A program made the translations under genes and the position numbers. From Betaproteobacteria bacterium SG8_40 (GTDB taxonomy: Bacteria > Pseudomonadota > Gammaproteobacteria > Burkholderiales > Eutrophovitaceae), in assembly GCA_001304425.1 (NCBI GenBank), contig LJTS01000031.1:1-13145 (forward strand): DNA of 13,145 nt. The letters are read 5' to 3'. A model generated the notes under the pieces. It was not told where the DNA came from, made no database searches, and saw nothing but the letters and a program-made list of their open reading frames with translations. Shown here in pieces: positions 7,562 to 13,145 of this stretch; within the stretch, counting starts at the first letter, position 1, and each line of letters opens with the position of its first letter.

Positions 7562-9961
7562 TCAGATATCGAGGTTGCGGACCCCGAGTGCATTGCTCTC
7601 GATGAAATTCCTTCTCGGCTCGACGAGATCACCCATCAACGTGGTAAATATCTCATCTGCCGCGATCACGTCTTCGATCTGCACCCTGAGCAAACGCCTC
7701 GTTTCCGGATTCATCGTCGTGTCCCATAACTGATCCGGATTCATCTCACCGAGGCCCTTGTATCTCTGCGTGCCGATGCCTTTCTTGACCTCTTCGAGCA
7801 ACCAGTCCAGCGCCTCCTTGAATTCGGTGATCGAGCGCTCCCGCTCCTTGCGCCTGATCACGGCGCCTTCACTGAGCAAACCCAGCAAGACTTGCGCGGT
7901 CTGCTGTATTTGCGCGTAATCTCCGCTCTCGAGAAAATCGATATCAAGGTAGGTATTGCGCTCGTTGCCGTGGTGAGTCCGCTTGATCAAAAGGAAATGA
8001 GCTTCGGTTTTTTGATCGAATTGCGGTTCGATCACCAGATGCTCCGAAGCGCATGCTTCGGCGAGCCGTCTGGCGGACTCGGCAGCGGCGTCTGCATTCT
8101 CCAGGCTCAACTGAGGATCCTTCAATAACGCGCGCAGCACCGCCGGATCAATGCGCCGTCCGACGCGTTCGATCACTGCTTCGGCAAGAATGTAGGACTG
8201 CGCGACCTGCTCCAGCGCTTCTGCCGCCAAAGGCGAACTGCCCTCCGCCGGGACCAGTTCGGCATCCTTGAGCGCAATTCTGAGCAGATAGTCCTTCAGT
8301 TCGTGGTCATCCTTCAGATAGCGCTCCTCTTTTCCGTGCTTGACCTTGTACAAGGGTGGTTGGGCGATAAAAACGTGGCCGCGCTCCACCAGTTCCGGCA
8401 TCTGTCGATAGAAGAACGTCAGCAACAAGGTACGGATGTGTGAGCCATCCACATCGGCATCGGTCATGATGATGATGCGGTGGTAGCGAAGCTTTTCCGG
8501 TTTGTACTCTTCTTTCCCGATCCCGGTACCCAGCGCCGTAATCAGTGCGGCGATTTCCTGCGAAGAAACGAGTTTTTCAAACCGCGCTTTCTCGACATTC
8601 AGGATCTTTCCCTTCAGCGGCAGGATTGCCTGAAACTTCCGGTCTCGACCCTGTTTGGCGGAGCCACCTGCCGAATCACCCTCCACAAGATACAGTTCAC
8701 ACTTGGAGGGATCCTTCTCCTGGCAGTCCGCCAGCTTGCCCGGCAGACCGAAGCCATCAAGCACGCCCTTGCGCCGTGTCATTTCACGGGCTTTGCGCGC
8801 TGCTTCGCGAGCTCTTGCTGCTTCAATGATTTTTGTAACAATGGTCTTTGCGTCGTTGGGTTTTTCGAGCAGCCACGCCGACAGTTCCTTGCCGATAGCC
8901 TCCTCCACTACCGGCCTTACCTCCGAAGACACCAGCTTTTCCTTGGTCTGCGAAGAAAACTTCGGATCCGGGAGCTTCACCGATAGCACGCACGTAAGGC
9001 CTTCGCGCATATCGTCGCCACTGGTTTCCACCTTTGCCTTCTTGGCCAGTTCGTTCGACTCGATATACTGATTCAGCGTTCGCGTCATGGCGCTGCGCAG
9101 CGCCGTCAAATGCGTTCCGCCATCGCGCTGGGGAATGTTGTTGGTAAAGCAAAGCACTTGCTCCTGATAGGAGTCATTCCACTGCATCGCGATTTCAGCG
9201 GTGATCCGGTCAGATTCGTAGATGGCGTGAAAAATGTTCGGATGCAGGACGTTCTTCGAACGATTGATATATTCGACGAAACCCTTGACGCCCCCATCGA
9301 ACTGGAAGATGTCTTCCTTTCCGGAAATCTGATCCTGAAGCTCTATGCGCACCCCATTGTTGAGAAATGACAGTTCGCGCAGCCGCTTCGCAAGTATGTC
9401 GTAGTGAAACTCCATGTTCTCGAACACTTCAGTGCTCGGCAGAAAATGAATTTCAGTTCCCCTGCGCTCGGTGCTGCCGCCTGCCTTGAGCGGTCCGGTC
9501 GGGACACCATCGCGGAACTCCATTGTGAAGACCTGCCCGTCGCGGCGAATCGTCAGTTTCAGCCATTCCGAGAGGGCATTGACAACGGATACGCCGACAC
9601 CGTGCAGTCCGCCCGAGATCTTGTATGAGTTGTTGTCGAATTTTCCCCCGGCATGCAACACGGTCATCACGATTTCCGGCGTCGACCGTCCTTCTTCATC
9701 GTCGGGGTGTATGTCGGTCGGGATTCCTCGGCCGTTGTCGACCACACTGATCGAGCCGTCGCTATGAACGACTATCTTGATTTCGTCACAATGCCCGGCC
9801 AGTGCTTCATCTATCGAATTATCGACGACCTCGAACACCATATGGTGTAGTCCGGTCCCGTCACTGGTATCACCAATATACATGCCGGGCCGTTTGCGAA
9901 CTGCTTCCAGGCCTTTGAGGACCCGTATGCTGCCAGCCGTATATTCATTGTTCGCTTCCAT
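7562..9961 (-). CDS. gyrB: DNA gyrase subunit B
   Basis: GyrB is the ATPase subunit of gyrase and works with GyrA (not in this window) to introduce negative supercoils. The 799-residue protein has the GHKL ATPase domain, with E44 and N48 in FEVVDNSIDEA, D75 in VVDNGRGI, and the GGLHGVG lid motif at 117-123. The transducer domain follows to about residue 395. The Toprim domain has EGDSAGGSA (427-435) and DADVDGSHI (501-509). An insertion of about 165 residues (roughly 565-730) comes before the conserved tail QRYKGLGEMNPDQLWDTTMNP. This insertion occurs in beta- and gammaproteobacterial GyrB and is absent from many other phyla. GGGGA lies about 11 bases before the ATG. The gene begins 19 bp after dnaN, with no recF between them, and is probably cotranscribed with dnaN. 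Confidence 0.98.
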   Translation of the reverse strand: MEANNEYTAGSIRVLKGLEAVRKRPGMYIGDTSDGTGLHHMVFEVVDNSIDEALAGHCDEIKIVVHSDGSISVVDNGRGIPTDIHPDDEEGRSTPEIVMTVLHAGGKFDNNSYKISGGLHGVGVSVVNALSEWLKLTIRRDGQVFTMEFRDGVPTGPLKAGGSTERRGTEIHFLPSTEVFENMEFHYDILAKRLRELSFLNNGVRIELQDQISGKEDIFQFDGGVKGFVEYINRSKNVLHPNIFHAIYESDRITAEIAMQWNDSYQEQVLCFTNNIPQRDGGTHLTALRSAMTRTLNQYIESNELAKKAKVETSGDDMREGLTCVLSVKLPDPKFSSQTKEKLVSSEVRPVVEEAIGKELSAWLLEKPNDAKTIVTKIIEAARAREAARKAREMTRRKGVLDGFGLPGKLADCQEKDPSKCELYLVEGDSAGGSAKQGRDRKFQAILPLKGKILNVEKARFEKLVSSQEIAALITALGTGIGKEEYKPEKLRYHRIIIMTDADVDGSHIRTLLLTFFYRQMPELVERGHVFIAQPPLYKVKHGKEERYLKDDHELKDYLLRIALKDAELVPAEGSSPLAAEALEQVAQSYILAEAVIERVGRRIDPAVLRALLKDPQLSLENADAAAESARRLAEACASEHLVIEPQFDQKTEAHFLLIKRTHHGNERNTYLDIDFLESGDYAQIQQTAQVLLGLLSEGAVIRRKERERSITEFKEALDWLLEEVKKGIGTQRYKGLGEMNPDQLWDTTMNPETRRLLRVQIEDVIAADEIFTTLMGDLVEPRRNFIESNALGVRNLDI

Positions 9962-9980
9962 CTAGTTGCTTTCCCCGTCG

Positions 9981-11087
9981 TCAGATACGCATGGGCATGA
10001 CGACATACTTGAAGCTCTCGTCACCCGGTACTGTCATCAGCATGCTGGAATTGGCATCGCCAAGCGAGCACTCGACCTGTTCCGCCGAAACATTACCCAG
10101 TACGTCCAGCAGGTAGGTCACGTTAAAACCGATGTCCAGCGGCTCTCCTGCGTACTCGACCTCGAGTTCCTCCTCGGCTTCCTCCTGCTCGGCATTGGTG
10201 CAGACAATGCGCAGCATGTTCTTCGTCAGCACCCAGCGAACACCCCTGAATTTTTCGTTGGACAGGATCGACGCTCTTTGCAGAGCTTGCTGAAGTTCGA
10301 CGCGAGAAATCAGGAAGTGGCCCGGCGGACTGGAGGGTATAACACGGGTGAAGTCGGGAAACTTCCCGTCGACGACCTTTGACACGAGATCAACAGCTCC
10401 GAAACGACTCCGTACCTGGTTCTGCAAAATCTGCAGTTCTACATCGTTGTCCGTGTCCGTTAACAGCTTTACCATCTCCAGCACGGCCTTGCGCGGTACG
10501 ATAGCTTCGGCCCGGGAGTGAGAACCGTCCAGGGTCGTCGATGTATAAGCCAGCCGGTGGCCGTCGGTCGCCACCAAAGTCAGTTTGTCCCCGTCGACCA
10601 GCATCAGCAGGCCGTTGAGGTAATAGCGGATATCCTGCTGGGCCATCGCATACTGGACAAGCTGAAGCATTCGCTTCAGTTCTTTCTGCGGGACCGTTAC
10701 CGTCGTAGCGTTACCCGTCCCTTCAGCCAGCCGCGGAAAATCCTCTGCCGGAAGCGTTTGCAGGTTAAAACGGCTCTTGCCGGCTCTGACCACCAGCTTG
10801 CTGTCCTGCGCATCAAATGAAACCGAAGTCCCTTCAGGCAAGGAGCGCAGGATGTCCTGCAACTTGCGCGCCGATACAGTAATGACATGGGACTTCGCCG
10901 CCTTGCTCAGCTTTGCTTCAGTAGCTACCTGGATCTCCAGATCGGTAGCCAGCAGCTTGAGTTCCGAATCCGCGGTTTCCAGCAACACATTCGAAAGGAT
11001 TGGCAAGGTGTGGCGACGTTCGACAATACCGGATACCGCTTGCAACGGTTTCAGTAATGTGTCGCGGTCAATATCTAGTAGTTTCAT
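9981..11087 (-). CDS. dnaN: DNA polymerase III beta subunit (sliding clamp)
   Basis: The beta clamp is a ring-shaped dimer that tethers DNA polymerase III and many partner proteins to DNA. The protein has 368 residues, the normal length for three clamp domains. It starts MKLLDIDRDTLLKPLQAVSG with HTLPILSNVLLE, contains YYLNGLLMLVDGDKLTLVATDGHRLA in the central domain (given here only for location), and ends in the typical VVMPMRI. The ATG at 11087-11085 has no visible Shine-Dalgarno. The bases before it are an AT-rich run, so initiation may rely on an unstructured leader. It follows dnaA in the classical order, but across a 212 bp spacer that may hold the origin. gyrB follows after 19 bp. Confidence 0.98.
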   Translation of the reverse strand: MKLLDIDRDTLLKPLQAVSGIVERRHTLPILSNVLLETADSELKLLATDLEIQVATEAKLSKAAKSHVITVSARKLQDILRSLPEGTSVSFDAQDSKLVVRAGKSRFNLQTLPAEDFPRLAEGTGNATTVTVPQKELKRMLQLVQYAMAQQDIRYYLNGLLMLVDGDKLTLVATDGHRLAYTSTTLDGSHSRAEAIVPRKAVLEMVKLLTDTDNDVELQILQNQVRSRFGAVDLVSKVVDGKFPDFTRVIPSSPPGHFLISRVELQQALQRASILSNEKFRGVRWVLTKNMLRIVCTNAEQEEAEEELEVEYAGEPLDIGFNVTYLLDVLGNVSAEQVECSLGDANSSMLMTVPGDESFKYVVMPMRI

Positions 11088-11089
11088 TA

Positions 11090-11114
11090 TATAAAGACAA
11101 TAAGATTAATAAGA
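11090..11114 (-). repeat. AT-rich near-repeats, candidate DNA-unwinding element
   Basis: On the minus strand this stretch consists of TCTTATTAA, TCTTATTG and TCTTTATA placed head to tail. It is almost free of G and C, unlike the GC-rich genes on either side. It lies about 100 bp from the nearest DnaA-like box and runs up to the dnaN start codon. It may serve both as an unwinding region and as an open leader for dnaN translation. Confidence 0.4.
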
Positions 11115-11213
11115 CAGGGCCGACAACATGAACATGTGAGTCAAGCTGTTGAAACAGGTACGGATTTCAACTGTATGAAAAACGGTTGAGCGCTTGAAGA
11201 AACGGTGGACAGA

Positions 11214-11222
11214 TTGTGCACA
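11214..11222 (+). promoter_or_regulatory. DnaA-box-like site
   Basis: TTGTGCACA differs from the TTWTNCACA consensus at one position (G at the third base). With the next A it forms a perfect 10 bp palindrome, TTGTGCACAA, so it reads the same on both strands. It is the weakest of the three boxes in this spacer. Confidence 0.35.
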
Positions 11223-11249
11223 AAAATCTGAACCTGTCGTTCGGGCAAG

Positions 11250-11258
11250 TTTTCCACA
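11250..11258 (+). promoter_or_regulatory. DnaA box
   Basis: TTTTCCACA matches the degenerate DnaA-box consensus TTWTNCACA completely. It is in the same orientation as the site at 11272-11280 and 22 bp from it, about two helical turns, so the two sites face the same side of the DNA. Confidence 0.55.
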
Positions 11259-11271
11259 ATTGATACATCGC

Positions 11272-11280
11272 TTTTCCACA
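11272..11280 (+). promoter_or_regulatory. DnaA box
   Basis: This is a second TTTTCCACA, an exact match to TTWTNCACA, 20 bp beyond the stop codon of dnaA. It is in the same orientation and helical phase as the site at 11250-11258. Confidence 0.55.
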
Positions 11281-11299
11281 TTGTTGGCTTCGCTGGTTC

Positions 11300-12625
11300 T
11301 CAGCCACGCAGTGTTTGCAGCAAGGAATCAAAATCGCGGCTGATATCCGCGTTGGTCGTTCGCAATTCGGCGATCTTGCGGCAGGCATGAAGCACGGTTG
11401 TGTGGTCACGCCCGCCGAATGCTTCGCCGATATCGGGCAAGCTGTTTGCCGTCAGTTCCTTGGCCAGGGCCATAGCGACCTGGCGGGGTCGCGCCACCGT
11501 GCGGGAACGCTTCTTGGAATACATCTCTGAAACCTTGATCTTGTAGTAATCAGCGACGCATTTCTGGATGTTTTCCAGGGAGATCTGCCGCGTCTGCACC
11601 GCGAGCAGATCCTTGAGGGCTTCGCGCGCGAGTTCTACCGAAATCGGTTCATTGGTAAATCGGGAATAGGCGAGGATGCGTTTGAGAGCGCCCTCCAGTT
11701 CCCGGACATTGGACTGGATATGGTTGGCAATGAAAAACGCTACGTCTTCGGGCAACTGCATCCGTTCCATTTCGCCTTTCTTCAGCAAAATGGCGACACG
11801 CATTTCCAGTTCCGGTGGCTCGATGGCGACCGTCAGGCCCCAGCCGAATCGCGACACAAGACGGTCTTCCATGCCCGAAATCTCTTTCGGGTAGGTGTCG
11901 CAGGTAATGATGACCTGCCGATGCGCCTCGGTCAGGGCATTGAAAAGGTAAAAGAATTCTTCCTGGGTCCGGTTCTTCCGGCTGAAGAACTGAATGTCGT
12001 CTATCAACAGCAGATCGAGCGAATGGTAGTACTTCTTGAATCCGTCGAAGGCTTTGTGCTGGTAAGCGCGCACTACGTCGGAGACATATTGTTCGGCATG
12101 GGAGTAACGGATTTTCGCGTCTGGTTGGCGCGCCTGTACGGCGTTACCGATCGCCTGTATCAGGTGCGTCTTCCCGAGACCGACACCGCCATAGACGAAG
12201 AGCGGGTTGTAGGCACTGCCAAGGTGCTCGGTGACTTGCAACGCTGCGGCTCGCGCCAGCTGGTTTGCTTTACCCGTTACAAAGGTGTCAAAGGTGAAAA
12301 GGGGATTGAGGCGACTCTTTTCGCGTTCTTTCGGCTTTGCCGGCGATGTTGCCTCCCGAACAGCTGACGGGCTTGGCGGTTGCGCCTGGCGCACCGCCAG
12401 AGTCATGTTGATGCCAACGTTCTTGTCGAGAAATTCGGACGACAGTCGCTGGATATCCCCGAGATACTTGTCGCGTACCCACTCCAGGACAAAACGGTTC
12501 GGAGCGGCAATGTGGATTGTCTTCCCGTCATACTCCGCGTTCAGCGGCTGTATCCAGGTCTTGAACTGTTGGGCCGGAATCGCCGACTGGAAGTGGCGAA
12601 GACAATGTGTCCAGAAGCTGTCCAT
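11300..12625 (-). CDS. dnaA: chromosomal replication initiator protein DnaA
   Basis: DnaA binds DnaA boxes at the origin, oligomerises in its ATP form, melts the duplex and recruits the DnaB helicase. The 441-residue protein has the usual four domains. Domain I (about 1-75, FWTHCLRHFQSAIPAQQFKTWI) handles interactions. A short linker is domain II (about 76-105). The AAA+ domain III has Walker A GGVGLGKT (146-153), Walker B LLLIDD (205-210) and RLVSRFGWG with the arginine finger. Domain IV is the DNA-binding helix-turn-helix with the signature GGRDHTTVLHAC (404-415). The linker is short compared with E. coli DnaA (467 residues). The Shine-Dalgarno before the ATG is weak. The gene is divergent from rpmH, and a DnaA box overlaps its probable promoter, so it is likely autoregulated. 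Confidence 0.98.
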   Translation of the reverse strand: MDSFWTHCLRHFQSAIPAQQFKTWIQPLNAEYDGKTIHIAAPNRFVLEWVRDKYLGDIQRLSSEFLDKNVGINMTLAVRQAQPPSPSAVREATSPAKPKEREKSRLNPLFTFDTFVTGKANQLARAAALQVTEHLGSAYNPLFVYGGVGLGKTHLIQAIGNAVQARQPDAKIRYSHAEQYVSDVVRAYQHKAFDGFKKYYHSLDLLLIDDIQFFSRKNRTQEEFFYLFNALTEAHRQVIITCDTYPKEISGMEDRLVSRFGWGLTVAIEPPELEMRVAILLKKGEMERMQLPEDVAFFIANHIQSNVRELEGALKRILAYSRFTNEPISVELAREALKDLLAVQTRQISLENIQKCVADYYKIKVSEMYSKKRSRTVARPRQVAMALAKELTANSLPDIGEAFGGRDHTTVLHACRKIAELRTTNADISRDFDSLLQTLRG

Positions 12626-12694
12626 TAATAAGAGTTCTTGTGGCGGTCAAGGCGTAGTGGACTGCGATCTGCAGCAACCAACGGAGGAAGGCGG

Positions 12695-12723
12695 ATTCTA
12701 GCAGCCCCGCCAAAAGTTATCCA
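12695..12723 (-). promoter_or_regulatory. probable dnaA promoter
   Basis: On the minus strand TAGAAT (12700-12695) matches the -10 consensus at 5 of 6 positions and is preceded by TGC, giving an extended -10. A 17 bp spacer separates it from TGGATA (12723-12718), a 4 of 6 match to TTGACA. The -35 lies wholly inside the DnaA box at 12717-12725. The leader would be about 60 nt. Confidence 0.5.
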
Positions 12724-12725
12724 CA
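12717..12725 (+). promoter_or_regulatory. perfect DnaA box overlapping the dnaA -35 element
   Basis: TTATCCACA is the strongest form of the DnaA box, identical to the high-affinity R1 and R4 sites of E. coli oriC. It covers the -35 of the proposed dnaA promoter, so DnaA bound here would block RNA polymerase. It also lies 22 bp upstream of the rpmH -35. Autorepression of dnaA through such boxes is known in E. coli. Its action here is inferred from position. Confidence 0.75.
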
Positions 12726-12746
12726 GACAAGTTGGTCTTTCCGGCA

Positions 12747-12775
12747 TTGACATTGGGCCGATAAATCAGTGTAAT
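12747..12775 (+). promoter_or_regulatory. rpmH-rnpA promoter
   Basis: TTGACA (12747-12752) is a perfect -35. A 17 bp spacer leads to TGTAAT (12770-12775), a 5 of 6 match to the -10. Transcription would start near 12782, giving a leader of about 30 nt. This is the strongest-looking sigma-70 promoter in the window, which suits a ribosomal protein gene. Confidence 0.8.
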
Positions 12776-12811
12776 AGCCGGCTTTTTCAAAGACCGTATT
12801 GGAGATTACCT

Positions 12812-12946
12812 ATGAAGCGCACTTACCAGCCTTCGAAAACGCGGCGGCAACGTCGTCATGGCTTTCTCGTGCGCATGCGTACCCGTGGCGGCCGGGCAGT
12901 GATCAATGCGCGGCGTGCAAAAGGGCGGGCTCGTCTGAGCGTGTGA
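12812..12946 (+). CDS. rpmH: 50S ribosomal protein L34
   Basis: L34 is a small, very basic protein of the large ribosomal subunit. The ATG at 12812 gives 44 residues, the standard L34 length, beginning MKRTYQPSKTRRQRRHGF and ending RRAKGRARLSV. GGAG at 12801-12804 is the ribosome binding site. A longer frame from 12638 has no support, because it would extend across the promoter. The gene is divergent from dnaA, and its stop codon overlaps the start of rnpA by four bases. This rpmH-rnpA order beside dnaA is classical in bacteria. Confidence 0.97.
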   Translation: MKRTYQPSKTRRQRRHGFLVRMRTRGGRAVINARRAKGRARLSV

Positions 12947-13145
12947 TTGAACCGCGTGCGACCTTACCCCGAACAAACCGGCTTCGGGGCGCGGCGCAGT
13001 TTACCGGTTCCTTTCCGGGCCGGTTTCGCAGCAAGCATTTCCTGTTATTGTCACGGCCCGGCGGTTCCCCGGCGGGGAGCGCCCGGCTGGGGATTATTAT
13101 TGGCCGCAGGCAGGTCGCACGGTCGGTAGAGCGTTCGCGCATACG
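12943..13145 (+). CDS. rnpA: ribonuclease P protein component, N-terminal part
   Basis: RnpA is the protein cofactor of RNase P, which trims the 5' leader of tRNA precursors. About 67 codons are visible before the right edge. I read the gene from a GTG at 12943-12945 whose GTGA overlaps the rpmH stop. The frame stays open into rpmH, so this start is the simplest choice but not certain. The protein contains PRTNRLRGAAQF near residue 10, FLLLSRP near 33-39, and ARLGIIIGRRQVARSVERSR at 47-66, matching the family's RL...F, RLG and RNR-type helix. The visible motif is R64-S65-R66, with Ser where the family usually has Asn. The C-terminal half is outside the window. A start upstream inside rpmH cannot be excluded. 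Confidence 0.8.
   Translation, partial: MIEPRATLPRTNRLRGAAQFTGSFPGRFRSKHFLLLSRPGGSPAGSARLGIIIGRRQVARSVERSRI

Larger units (their letters stand above)
11085..11299. other. candidate replication origin (oriC) between dnaN and dnaA
   Basis: This spacer of 212 bp (plus the dnaN start codon) contains the elements expected of an origin. Next to dnaN is an AT-rich block (11085-11114). On the minus strand it reads as consecutive near-repeats TCTTATTAA, TCTTATTG and TCTTTATA, and resembles a DNA-unwinding element. Towards dnaA there are three DnaA-box-like 9-mers. The spacer also holds a short CTGTT-GA-AACAG palindrome (11146-11157). Origins next to dnaA are common in proteobacteria. The alternative is that replication starts in the dnaA-rpmH spacer, which has one perfect box. 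I could not compute a skew. Confidence 0.5.

Noticed and set aside
8480..8986. Antisense open frame inside gyrB
   Set aside because: It lies opposite the Toprim and transducer coding region and has no family resemblance or ribosome site that I can see.
11167..11189. TCAAC...GTTGA inverted repeat in the dnaN-dnaA spacer as an operator
   Set aside because: The arms are only 5 bp with a 13-base loop, which is expected by chance.
11720..12367. Antisense open frame of 215 codons inside dnaA
   Set aside because: It mirrors the conserved AAA+ coding region of dnaA and has no recognisable domain.
12638..12811. A longer frame of rpmH starting at 12638
   Set aside because: It would cross the near-consensus promoter and the DnaA box, and L34 is normally about 44 residues, matching the ATG at 12812.
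12947..13129. 60-codon frame starting at TTG 12947
   Set aside because: It overlaps the rnpA frame, which shows clear RnpA motifs; this frame shows none.

Overview
This window is a chromosomal replication-origin neighbourhood from a proteobacterium. It is most likely a betaproteobacterium, possibly of the Nitrosomonadales, although nothing in the window fixes the order. The evidence is the gene order rpmH/rnpA <-> dnaA-dnaN-gyrB with no recF between dnaN and gyrB, a GyrB carrying the large insertion in its C-terminal half that beta- and gammaproteobacteria share, and the cluster def-fmt-rsmB <-> LysM-dprA-smg-topA. All reading frames are intact housekeeping genes. I see no insertion sequence, prophage, CRISPR array, tRNA or rRNA.

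Layout from left to right. Positions 1-500 hold the N-terminal part of rsmB (minus strand), running off the left edge. It is followed on the same strand by fmt (511-1440) and def (1462-1965), so that the transcript reads def-fmt-rsmB: peptide deformylase, Met-tRNA formyltransferase and the 16S rRNA m5C967 methyltransferase. A 123 bp divergent spacer (1966-2088) separates them from a plus-strand group: an exported LysM protein (2089-3168), dprA (3169-4242, its ATG directly after the LysM stop), smg (4277-4732) and topA (4821-7457). topA converges on gyrB (7562-9961, minus) across 104 bp that contain a hairpin. gyrB is preceded on the minus strand by dnaN (9981-11087) and dnaA (11300-12625). rpmH (12812-12946) and the start of rnpA (12943 to the right edge) are transcribed divergently from dnaA.

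The regulatory interest lies in the two spacers that flank dnaA. The dnaN-dnaA spacer (11088-11299) has an AT-rich block with short near-repeats and three DnaA-box-like 9-mers, so it is a candidate oriC. The dnaA-rpmH spacer holds a perfect DnaA box that covers the -35 element of a likely dnaA promoter, as well as a near-consensus rpmH promoter.

Together the genes cover initiation (DnaA), processivity (DnaN), opposing supercoiling activities (GyrB and TopA), protection of incoming single-stranded DNA (DprA), maturation and formylation of initiator methionine (Def, Fmt), and ribosome or RNase P parts (RpmH, RsmB, RnpA). I found no convincing undescribed system. The most useful observations are the absence of recF, the candidate origin and the autoregulatory dnaA box, a partial rnpA with an altered conserved motif, and poorly understood proteins (LysM protein, Smg) in the dprA operon.
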